Assembly: GCA_021785115.1 (NCBI GenBank)
Contig: JAJYGO010000440.1
Coordinates: 1 to 12,650 of the forward strand
Length of the DNA: 12,650 nt
Direction of reading: 5' to 3'
DNA from: Chloroflexota bacterium
GTDB lineage: Bacteria; Chloroflexota; Limnocylindria; Limnocylindrales; CSP1-4
Shown: one piece after another, positions 1-5,756 of the stretch
Position numbering within the stretch: position 1 is the first letter of the stretch
Layout: every line of letters starts with the position of its first letter
Made by a program: the position numbers and the translations under genes
Notes under the pieces: generated by a model
Databases searched by the model: none
Told to the model about the DNA's origin: nothing
The model's input: the letters and a program-made list of their open reading frames with translations, nothing else

Positions 1-141
1 TACGGCGTGGCCGCCATCGCCCGGTTCCCGCTGGTCGGCGGGGCCTTCGATCCGACCTGGCTCCTGAGCATGGTCGTGTGGACGGGCGCGTTCGCGCTCG
101 GGGCGATGCTGCTGTTCCGGCGCGATACGCGCCGCGTCTGA
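1..141 (+). CDS. C-terminal end of a probable ABC-2 type transporter permease (5' truncated)
   Basis: The window starts inside an open frame of 46 codons ending in TGA at 139-141. The visible tail has one hydrophobic helix (around WLLSMVVWTGAFALGAMLLF) followed at once by a basic cytoplasmic end, FRRDTRRV. A last transmembrane helix closed by an F/Y-R-R-D-T-x-R-V tail is common in ABC-2 type permeases of multidrug or polyketide exporters, where the protein pairs with a separate ATPase subunit in the inner membrane. The loop before the helix (RFPLVGGAFDPTW) also fits the extracytoplasmic loop before the last helix of that family. The ATPase gene would be expected to the left, outside the window. 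The family call rests on about 46 residues; another polytopic membrane protein cannot be excluded. Confidence 0.55.
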   Translation, partial: YGVAAIARFPLVGGAFDPTWLLSMVVWTGAFALGAMLLFRRDTRRV

Positions 142-321
142 AGACCTGGCACCACGATCTGCGTCGCCTTCGAGTGCCGGGACGAGGTCGCAGGGCCGCG
201 CCGCACCCTCAGAGCCCGTCACCACAAGGACGGTTCCGGGAACCTGGTTCGGCCGCCGGATCACCCAGGCCTGTACAGTGATGACACGGCACCCACGGTG
301 GCGCCCGTGATGGGGGGCACG

Positions 322-759
322 ATGGCGACGTCGATCCAGCTGGTCTTCGACACCGGGGACCCGGACAGGGAAGCGCACTTCTGGGCGGCCGCGCTGGGAT
401 ACGTGCTCCAGCCGCCGCCCGCCGGCTTCGACACGTGGGCCGCGTTCCTGGATGCCCAGGCGATCCCCGAGGAGCGGCGGAACGACGCCTCGGCCATCGT
501 GGATCCCGATGGGCGGGGGCCGCGGATCTACTTCCAGAAGGTTCCCGAGGGGAAGACGGCGAAGAACCGCATGCACATGGACCTGAACGTCTCCGGCGGC
601 GGAGGTGTCGGGCTGGCCGAGCGCAGAACGCGCGTCGATGCCGAGGTTGCCCGGCTCAAGGGCCTGGGAGCGACCGACGCGCGGGGCGCGATGGAGCAGG
701 ACGGCGAGTACTGGGTGCGCATGAACGACCCGGAGGGCAACGAGTTCTGCGTCCAGTGA
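322..759 (+). CDS. VOC superfamily (glyoxalase-like domain) protein
   Basis: A 145-residue protein of the vicinal oxygen chelate fold, close to the Glyoxalase_6 type. The opening strand-helix (IQLVFDTGDPDREAHFWAAAL, residues 5-25) is the usual first beta-alpha unit. HMDLNV near residue 85 supplies the typical metal-ligand histidine, and NDPEGNEFCV at 135-144 is the canonical closing strand with its glutamate. These proteins bind a divalent metal and act on diverse small molecules (isomerases, dioxygenases, thiol transferases, antibiotic-binding proteins), so the substrate is unknown. The frame is open from GTG 298, with further starts at 307 and 310. ATG 322 is preferred because a G-run (311-316) lies just upstream and the domain begins two residues later. 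The 180-bp gap before it shows only a weak TACAGT (273-278) resembling a -10 box. The next gene begins 100 bp downstream, so co-transcription is possible. Confidence 0.85.
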   Translation: MATSIQLVFDTGDPDREAHFWAAALGYVLQPPPAGFDTWAAFLDAQAIPEERRNDASAIVDPDGRGPRIYFQKVPEGKTAKNRMHMDLNVSGGGGVGLAERRTRVDAEVARLKGLGATDARGAMEQDGEYWVRMNDPEGNEFCVQ

Positions 760-859
760 CCGACCAGCGGTGCGGCGCGTCCGATCCCGCGGCGACGGCA
801 AGTCCTGCCATCGACGCTCACTGCCAGGGAGCCCTCGCCATGCACCGGATGCCATCACC

Positions 860-1540
860 ATGAAGCTGACGGCCTCGATGATGCTGACCCTGGACGGCGT
901 GTACCAGGGCCCCGGCGACGTGGACGAGGATCGGCGCGACGGTTTCGAGCGCGGGGGATGGACGGCGTCGCACGCCGACAGGGAGTTCTGGCCCGTGCTG
1001 GTCGAGATGTTCGAGCGCGCGGACGCGCTGCTCCTCGGGCGCAGGACCTGGAAGATCTGGCAGTCGTACTGGCCCCTGCATGACGACAACCCGATCGGCC
1101 ACAGGATCAACGAGCTGCCCAGGTACGTGCCGTCGACCACGTTGCGGGACCCGACATGGCAGAACACCCACGTCATCGGCGGCGACGTCGAGGCGGCGGT
1201 GCGCGAGCTCAAGGCGAGGCCCGGCGGTGAGCTCCAGGTCCATGGCAGCGGCGCATTGCTCCGCTGGCTCCTCGACCGTGACCTCGTCGACGAGCTCAAC
1301 GTGCGTCTGTACCCGGTGGTGTTGGGCGACGGGCGTCGGCTCTTCCCGGAACGGGGCCAGACGCAGAACCTGACCCTCCTGGAGTCGCGGTCGCTCCCGT
1401 CCGGCGTGATGCTCCTGACCTATCGACCGGCCGGGATCCGGCCGCATCACAGCACACTCATGCTCGAAGGGGAGATCGTTCCATGCAGTGGGTCACCCGC
1501 GAACACCCTCACACCGACCGAATCGCCTGCCCCTGGCTGA
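860..1540 (+). CDS. Dihydrofolate reductase family protein (RibD C-terminal domain)
   Basis: A 226-residue protein of the RibD_C/DHFR-like fold (YyaP/YwjB type), probably an NAD(P)H-dependent cytoplasmic reductase of unknown substrate. Visible hallmarks are MKLTASMMLTLDGV at the start, LLLGRRTW (57-64), the VHGSGALLRWLL nucleotide-binding stretch (127-138), VDELNVRLYPVVLGDG (143-157) with LF at 161-162, and the closing strand GVMLLTYRP (182-190). The ATG at 860 puts the first strand at the N-terminus as the family expects; no strong ribosome site precedes it. The recognisable domain ends near residue 190, yet the frame runs on for about 36 residues (IRPHHSTL onward) with no family character and overlaps the ChrB-domain gene by 58 bases. 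The tail may be a harmless read-on of a lost stop. No relative with a proven reaction can be named, so the function is left general. Confidence 0.85.
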   Translation: MKLTASMMLTLDGVYQGPGDVDEDRRDGFERGGWTASHADREFWPVLVEMFERADALLLGRRTWKIWQSYWPLHDDNPIGHRINELPRYVPSTTLRDPTWQNTHVIGGDVEAAVRELKARPGGELQVHGSGALLRWLLDRDLVDELNVRLYPVVLGDGRRLFPERGQTQNLTLLESRSLPSGVMLLTYRPAGIRPHHSTLMLEGEIVPCSGSPANTLTPTESPAPG

Positions 1541-1923
1541 TTCACAACTTCATCGATCGGGACGCGGAGATCGTCTACGTCCCGCGCGACGAGGTCCTGC
1601 CCTACGCCGAGCGGACCGGAGCGATCAGTTTCGACGCGCCGGGGGCGCGCTACACGCACCGCGACGGGCTCTGCTCGTTCGAGGTCATCGTCGACGAGTA
1701 CGGGCTGGGGGCCGACCCCGCGCTCGCGCTCGTCGCGAAGATCGTTCACGGGGCGGACATCACGGCCGACGCGGACATCACGCCGCAGTCGCGGGGGCTG
1801 GAGGCGATCGCGCGCGGCTTCATGGATCTCGACGTCGGCGACCAGGAGCAGCTGCGCCTCGAACTGCCGGTCTACGACGCGCTCTACGCCTGGGCGAAGC
1901 GCCAGGTCGCTGCGGAGGGATGA
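1483..1923 (+). CDS. Stand-alone ChrB C-terminal domain protein (chromate resistance family)
   Basis: A 146-residue protein made only of the ChrB C-terminal domain. It begins WVTREHPHTDRIACPWLI (residues 3-20), the family signature, followed by FIDRDAEIVYVP, then a histidine-cysteine segment HRDGLCSFEVI and the conserved KIVHGADI motif. In classical chromate-resistance operons a longer ChrB acts as a chromate-responsive regulator of the ChrA efflux pump; lone C-terminal domains are widespread and mostly uncharacterised. ATG 1483 follows a good ribosome site, AGGGGAG at 1468-1474, with 8 nt spacing, which fixes the start even though the preceding reductase frame overlaps it. The MFS transporter starts 75 bp downstream on the same strand, suggesting a sensor or accessory plus exporter pair. 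No ChrA is present in the window, so a role specifically in chromate is not shown. Confidence 0.85.
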   Translation: MQWVTREHPHTDRIACPWLIHNFIDRDAEIVYVPRDEVLPYAERTGAISFDAPGARYTHRDGLCSFEVIVDEYGLGADPALALVAKIVHGADITADADITPQSRGLEAIARGFMDLDVGDQEQLRLELPVYDALYAWAKRQVAAEG

Positions 1924-1998
1924 GCCTTCCAGCAGGACGATGACGATCGCCACGCGGACGAGGAGCCGCCCGCAGGGACTGGGAGCCACAATAGGCTC

Positions 1999-3249
1999 GT
2001 GCCGCCGTCGATCCACGGGCGCGACGCCCGCCTCCTCTTCGCGACACGCGGCCTGCGCATGTTCGGCTATGGCTTCGTGTCGGTCGTGCTCGTGCTCTAC
2101 CTCGCGGCGCTCGGCATCGACACAGCGGCGATCGGCCTGCTCCTCACGCTGACCCTGGCCGGTGATGCGGTCATCTCGCTGTGGCTGACGACCCACGCGG
2201 ATCGGGTCGGACGCCGCCGTGTCCTGCTCGCCGGCGCGCTCCTCATGTGCCTGGCCGGTCTCGGGTTCGCCGCGACCGACGCGTTCGCAGTGCTCGCGCT
2301 CGCCGCAACCGTCGGCGTGATCAGCCCGTCGGGAAACGAGGTCGGCCCCTTCCTCGCCGTCGAGCAGGCGTCCCTCGCCCAGACCATCCCCGATCGGGCC
2401 CGGACGTCCGTGTTCGCCTGGTTCAACCTCGTGGGGTCGTTCGCGACCGCCACGGGTGCTCTGGCCGGAGGTGGCCTCGCCGGGGCCCTCATCGCATCGG
2501 GCGTGAGGTCGGTCGACGCCTATCGCGGCATCATCGTCGGCTATGCGATCCTCGGGCTGCTGCTCGGCGTTCTCTTCACGCGGGTCTCGCCGGCGGTCGA
2601 GGTCCCGGACGCGCCGGACGTCTCCGTCGCACGGCGCCTCGGGCTCCACCGCTCCCAGCGCACCGTCGCGAAGCTGTCGGCACTGTTCGCGCTCGACGCG
2701 TTCGGCGGCGGCTTCGTCGTGCAGAGCCTCATCGCCTACTGGTTCCGCGTGCGCTTCGGAGCGGATCCCGCCATCATCGGCGGCATCCTCTTCGGCGCGA
2801 ACCTGCTCGCGGGCCTCTCGGCGCTCCTCGCGGCCCGGATCGCGGCTCGTATCGGGCTTGTCCGGACGATGGTGTTCACACACCTGCCGTCGAACGTGCT
2901 CTTGATCATGGTGCCGCTCATGCCGACGCTGCCGCTCGCCGCGCTCGTGCTGCTCGCGCGGTTCTCGATCAGCCAGATGGACGTCCCGACCCGGCAGTCC
3001 TACACGATGGCCGTGGTTGAGCCCGACGAGCGGTCGGCCGCCGCCGGCGTGACCGGTATCGCCCGGAGCATCGGGGCCGCGCTCGCGCCCCTGGCCTCGG
3101 CCCCCCTCATCGGCGGCGTGGTGCTCGCGAGCCTGCCGTTCGTGATCTCGGGCGGACTGAAGATCGTCTACGACCTGCTGCTCTACCGCAGTTTCGTGTC
3201 GGGGCCGGCGTGCTCGCGCCCCTGCAGATCCCAGGGAGGAAGCCCATGA
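1999..3249 (+). CDS. Major facilitator superfamily (MFS) transporter
   Basis: A 416-residue inner-membrane carrier with about 12 hydrophobic helices in two halves. The loop between helices 2 and 3 carries HADRVGRRRVLL (66-77), the MFS motif A that marks proton-driven secondary transporters. A distinctive segment, GNEVGPFLAVEQASLAQ (about 116-132), lies near helices 4-5. The second half opens after a hydrophilic central loop (about 195-220). GTG 1999 is used because the conserved N-terminal RDARLLFATRGLR immediately follows. No convincing ribosome site precedes it; CACAAT at 1987-1992 could be a -10 box placing the transcript start at the GTG (leaderless), which is speculative. The last two codons overlap the DUF302 start in an ATGA junction, so the two are probably translated together. 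The ChrB-domain gene lies just upstream, pointing to export of an oxyanion or toxic compound. The substrate cannot be read from sequence. Confidence 0.9.
   Translation: MPPSIHGRDARLLFATRGLRMFGYGFVSVVLVLYLAALGIDTAAIGLLLTLTLAGDAVISLWLTTHADRVGRRRVLLAGALLMCLAGLGFAATDAFAVLALAATVGVISPSGNEVGPFLAVEQASLAQTIPDRARTSVFAWFNLVGSFATATGALAGGGLAGALIASGVRSVDAYRGIIVGYAILGLLLGVLFTRVSPAVEVPDAPDVSVARRLGLHRSQRTVAKLSALFALDAFGGGFVVQSLIAYWFRVRFGADPAIIGGILFGANLLAGLSALLAARIAARIGLVRTMVFTHLPSNVLLIMVPLMPTLPLAALVLLARFSISQMDVPTRQSYTMAVVEPDERSAAAGVTGIARSIGAALAPLASAPLIGGVVLASLPFVISGGLKIVYDLLLYRSFVSGPACSRPCRSQGGSP
3233..3241 (+). promoter_or_regulatory. Ribosome binding site that fixes the DUF302 start
   Basis: AGGGAGGAA lies inside the 3' end of the MFS gene, with six bases between GGAGG and the ATG at 3246. 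It selects this ATG over upstream in-frame codons and supports translational coupling through the ATGA overlap. Confidence 0.8.
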
Positions 3250-3656
3250 GCCACTCTGGTCGCGGCGTCATGCCGGACAACGGCGTCATCACGCTGCCCA
3301 GTCCGTACGCTGTCGACGAGACGATCGAGCGCATCGAGCGGGCCCTGGCGGACCGGGGGCTCGCGGTCTTCTGCCGCATCGACCACGACGGTGAGGCCGC
3401 ACGAGTGGGACTGGCCATGCCGCCCACGAAGGTGCTGCTGTTCGGCAACCCCAGGGCGGGCACTCCGCTCATGGTGGCCGCGCCGTCGGCCGCCATCGAC
3501 CTGCCACTCAAGGTGCTCGTGGCCGAGGACTGCGACGGCCGCGTGTGGGTCTCGTACAACAGCCCCGCCTACCTGCAGGAACGCCACGGCCTGTCGGACG
3601 AGCTGATCGCGAAGGTGGCCGCCGCCGGTCCGGTGCTGGAAGCGGCCATCGGCTGA
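3246..3656 (+). CDS. DUF302 domain protein
   Basis: A 136-residue cytoplasmic protein of the DUF302 family. The family pattern is clear: a first strand-helix (SPYAVDETIERIERALADRGLAVF), then RIDHDGEAARVGL, then PPTKVLLFGNPRAGTPLMVAAPSAAIDLPLKVLV with the G-N-P-x-x-G-T-P core, and VSYNSPAYLQERH near the C-terminus. The function of DUF302 is not established; members form small alpha-beta dimers and often sit beside redox or metal-stress genes. The start is decided by AGGGAGGAA (3233-3241), well spaced before ATG 3246, and by the ATGA overlap with the MFS stop. The frame stays open upstream inside the MFS gene, but no better start is seen there. Coupling to the exporter suggests a shared role in the same stress response. 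Confidence 0.88.
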   Translation: MSHSGRGVMPDNGVITLPSPYAVDETIERIERALADRGLAVFCRIDHDGEAARVGLAMPPTKVLLFGNPRAGTPLMVAAPSAAIDLPLKVLVAEDCDGRVWVSYNSPAYLQERHGLSDELIAKVAAAGPVLEAAIG

Positions 3657-3740
3657 GTTCGGCACCGCTCATGGCCTGGCCCGAACTCATGGACGGAAAC
3701 TTCCGGACGACGCCGGACGGCCGCCGCGTCCGCAGCCGGG

Positions 3741-3746
3741 TAGGAT
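3741..3746 (+). promoter_or_regulatory. Possible -10 promoter element ahead of the HAD gene
   Basis: TAGGAT fits the TANNNT pattern of housekeeping sigma -10 boxes and stands out in GC-rich surroundings. It would place the transcript start near 3753, giving a leader of about 47 nt to ATG 3800. No convincing -35 box is visible about 17 bp upstream, so this is a weak call. It would make the HAD gene a separate transcription unit from ChrB-MFS-DUF302, consistent with the 143-bp gap. Confidence 0.3.
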
Positions 3747-3799
3747 CGATCAGCACCGCGTGTCCGCCGCGGTACCACCGGACACTGAGGGGGCAGGCG

Positions 3800-4570
3800 A
3801 TGAGCGCGATCGACTTCAACCGGATCGAGGTCCTGACGTTCGACACGTACGGCACCCTCATCGACTGGGAGCGCGGCATCCTCGATGCGCTGCAGCCCAT
3901 CCTCGCCGCCCACGATCCCGACGCGAGCGACGACGAGCTGCTCGAACGGTACGCAAGCCACGAGGCGGAGGCCGAGCGAGGCATCTACCGCACGTATCGC
4001 GAGGTACTGGCGTGGTCCGTGCGCGCGGTGTGCGCGGACCTCGGCGTCGATCCCGCGGACCAGGCGGTGGCGGAGTTCGCAGCGTCGGTGGGCGCGTGGC
4101 CGGCGTTCCCGGACACCGCGGCCGCCCTGCGCCGGCTCGCCGGGCGCTACCGGCTCGCGGTCATCACCAACTGCGACGACGACCTGTTCGCCCAGTCGAA
4201 TCGCCGCCTGGGCGTGCACTTCGACTGGGTCGTGACCGCGCAGCAGGCCCGCCGCTACAAGCCCCGGCCCGAGGTCTTCGAGTTCGCCCTTGCCCGGATC
4301 GGCGTTCCCCGGGAGCGGATCCTCCACGTCGCACAGAGCCTCTACCACGACCACGTGCCGGCCCATGCGCTCGGGATCGGCACGGCCTGGATCAACCGGC
4401 GCCACGGCAGGCCCGGCTTCGGTGCCACGCCCCCGGCCACCGCGACGCCGGACCTGGAGGTCCCGGACATGCGAACGTTTGCCGACGTCGCCCTCGGGGA
4501 AGAGGCGCGGACCCCGGGCCAGCGGATCCCGGGCCGGGGGCGCGAACCCGGAGCGCCGCCGGGCAGCTGA
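3800..4570 (+). CDS. HAD superfamily hydrolase, haloacid dehalogenase type II-like
   Basis: A 256-residue cytoplasmic HAD hydrolase. Motif I is FDTYGTL with nucleophile Asp15; a DxYGTL form is typical of the (S)-2-haloacid dehalogenase group, where the second Asp of phosphatases is replaced. An alpha-helical cap follows (about 25-100), then motif II VITNCDD (Thr123, Asn124), motif III RRYKPRPEVF (Lys154) and a motif IV region HVAQSLYHDH (176-185, Asp184). Lengths and order match the type II family (about 220-240 residues) plus a 25-residue Gly/Arg/Pro-rich tail without family likeness. By my alignment, the Ser and Asn that L-2-haloacid dehalogenases carry just before the motif IV Asp are Gln179 and Leu181 here, so dehalogenation is not assured; hydrolysis of another small substrate is possible. 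The start is supported by GAGGGGGC at 3787-3794 before ATG 3800. It converges on the minus-strand sugar-acid operon. Confidence 0.85.
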   Translation: MSAIDFNRIEVLTFDTYGTLIDWERGILDALQPILAAHDPDASDDELLERYASHEAEAERGIYRTYREVLAWSVRAVCADLGVDPADQAVAEFAASVGAWPAFPDTAAALRRLAGRYRLAVITNCDDDLFAQSNRRLGVHFDWVVTAQQARRYKPRPEVFEFALARIGVPRERILHVAQSLYHDHVPAHALGIGTAWINRRHGRPGFGATPPATATPDLEVPDMRTFADVALGEEARTPGQRIPGRGREPGAPPGS

Positions 4571-4573
4571 AAC

Positions 4574-4589
4574 CGGCTCGCGGGAGCCG
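4574..4589 (+). terminator. Hairpin behind the HAD gene, possible terminator
   Basis: CGGCTC (4574-4579), a 4-nt loop, and GAGCCG (4584-4589) form a perfect 6-bp stem starting three bases after the HAD stop codon. No T-run follows, so if it ends transcription it does so as a GC-rich hairpin of the kind seen in high-GC bacteria. A second possible stem, CCGCCGG (4611-4617) with CCGGCGG (4632-4638), lies further on with a 14-nt loop. Confidence 0.4.
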
Positions 4590-4684
4590 CACGACCCCGT
4601 GCCCGTGACGCCGCCGGGCTGCTGACCCAGGCCGGCGGGGGCCACTCGACGATGGCGCACGCAGCGCGAGTCGCGACCACCATG

Positions 4685-4717
4685 CGAGGCCCGTCCGCGC
4701 CATCGCACCGGGCCTCG
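4685..4717 (-). terminator. Hairpin ending the minus-strand uronate/aldonate operon
   Basis: CGAGGCCCG (4685-4693) and CGGGCCTCG (4709-4717) form a perfect 9-bp GC-rich stem with a 15-nt loop. On the minus strand it begins one base after the stop codon of the phosphotransferase-fold gene (4719-4721), the position expected for the end of the five-gene operon. There is no U-tract, so the mode of termination is uncertain, but the place and length make chance less likely. Confidence 0.5.
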
Positions 4718-4718
4718 T

Positions 4719-5744
4719 TCAACGGGATCCGAAGCCCTCCACGGCCACCGCCACGCGCCGGGCCCACTCGCGCCGCGCCGGGTCGGCTCCCCTCGGCCGG
4801 GCTGCCATCATCTCGAGGCACTGCAGGGCAGCCAGCAGGGCGAGCCGCTCCAGCGTCTCGCGGTCCCGCCCGACGCCGGCCGCCTCGAGGAACCGGTCGC
4901 CGGCGCTGCCCGCCCGTTCGGGATGGTGGACCCGGATCACCCAGGTCCACCACGCGGCGTCGTAGAGCGGGTGGGCCAGGCGCGCCCGCTCCAGGTCGAG
5001 CAGCGCGACCACGGTCCCGTCGCGGAGGAGCACGTTCACCGGGGCAAGGTCGCCGTGGACGAAGACGGGCGCCGCGCCCAGCGCACCGGGGATCGCGCCG
5101 ATGCGCCGCCCGAGGCGGCCGGCGAGATCCGCGCCGAGGATGTCCCGTCCGCGGGCCAGCCACCCACGGGCGGCCGCCTGCAGCCGATCCGGATCGGCCC
5201 AGCGCCGCGGCAGCCGCAGGCCCGCGGGCGGTACCGTGTGCAGCGCGCGGGCCAGGTTGCCGACCGCGGTCCCCAGTCGCTCGGCCTCGGCGTCGGTCCC
5301 GAGGAGGGCCCGTCCCGGCGTGCCCGGCACGTACTGCGTGACGAGCCAGGGGATCCCCGCCCGGGGGTCACCGCCGAGCACGGGCGGCACCGGGAGCGCC
5401 GGCGCGAGGCGGGCAAGGTCCCGTGCCAGGCGGATACGCCGCGCGATCCCGGCCCCATCGCCGCCCCACTGCACCACCAGCGGGTCGCCGCCCCCGCTCG
5501 GCGTCACCAGCACTGTGCGGGTCGCATCGCTCCAGGGGAGCGTGAGGTCGTCGATCCGAGCAGCGCCCGAGCCGACGAACCGCGCCGCCCCGGGCGGCAG
5601 CGGGATCCCGGAGCAAGGGGACGGCGCCCCGGGCGGGAGCGTGACGGCGGGAGGCGACGCCTTCCCGGGCTGCAGCCTGGCCCCGGGACGCACAGGATCG
5701 GCCCCGGGGCGGCCCGTGCGTCGGCCGTGCCCGGTCCCCGCCAC
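4719..5744 (-). CDS. Aminoglycoside phosphotransferase (APH)-fold kinase, last gene of the operon
   Basis: A 341-residue protein with the APH/choline-kinase fold. The catalytic loop is FVHGDLAPVNVLL (His230-Gly-Asp232, Asn237), followed by the metal-binding LLDLERAR (Asp250) and the helix LAHPLYDAAWW (Asp262). The N-lobe is at about 55-140, with a hinge around LVTQYVPGTPG. These enzymes transfer the ATP gamma-phosphate to hydroxyls of small molecules (aminoglycosides, choline, homoserine, sugars), and the fold alone does not give the substrate. The N-lobe strand that normally carries the ATP-contacting basic residue reads PLVVQW, with Gln92 in place of Lys/Arg by my reading. GTG 5744 lies 12 nt after the LarA-homologue stop; the first about 50 residues are Pro/Gly-rich, so a later start is possible. 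Its tight position in a sugar-acid operon suggests phosphorylation of a pathway metabolite rather than drug resistance; this is inference. Confidence 0.8.
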   Translation of the reverse strand: MAGTGHGRRTGRPGADPVRPGARLQPGKASPPAVTLPPGAPSPCSGIPLPPGAARFVGSGAARIDDLTLPWSDATRTVLVTPSGGGDPLVVQWGGDGAGIARRIRLARDLARLAPALPVPPVLGGDPRAGIPWLVTQYVPGTPGRALLGTDAEAERLGTAVGNLARALHTVPPAGLRLPRRWADPDRLQAAARGWLARGRDILGADLAGRLGRRIGAIPGALGAAPVFVHGDLAPVNVLLRDGTVVALLDLERARLAHPLYDAAWWTWVIRVHHPERAGSAGDRFLEAAGVGRDRETLERLALLAALQCLEMMAARPRGADPARREWARRVAVAVEGFGSR

Positions 5745-5756
5745 GCGCCCGCGCCC

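Noticed and set aside
142..321. Gap between the permease end and the VOC gene, checked for a small gene or RNA
   Set aside because: A short frame at 78-281 overlaps the permease tail and is Arg/Pro-rich without features. Only a weak TACAGT -10-like hexamer is seen, without a -35 box.
1447..2883. A 478-codon minus-strand frame opposite the ChrB and MFS genes
   Set aside because: Rich in Arg, Glu and Asp with no recognisable fold; the plus strand encodes a ChrB domain and membrane helices.
4719..5744. Calling the kinase an aminoglycoside resistance gene
   Set aside because: The fold is shared by many small-molecule kinases, and the operon context and altered N-lobe give no support for drug modification.
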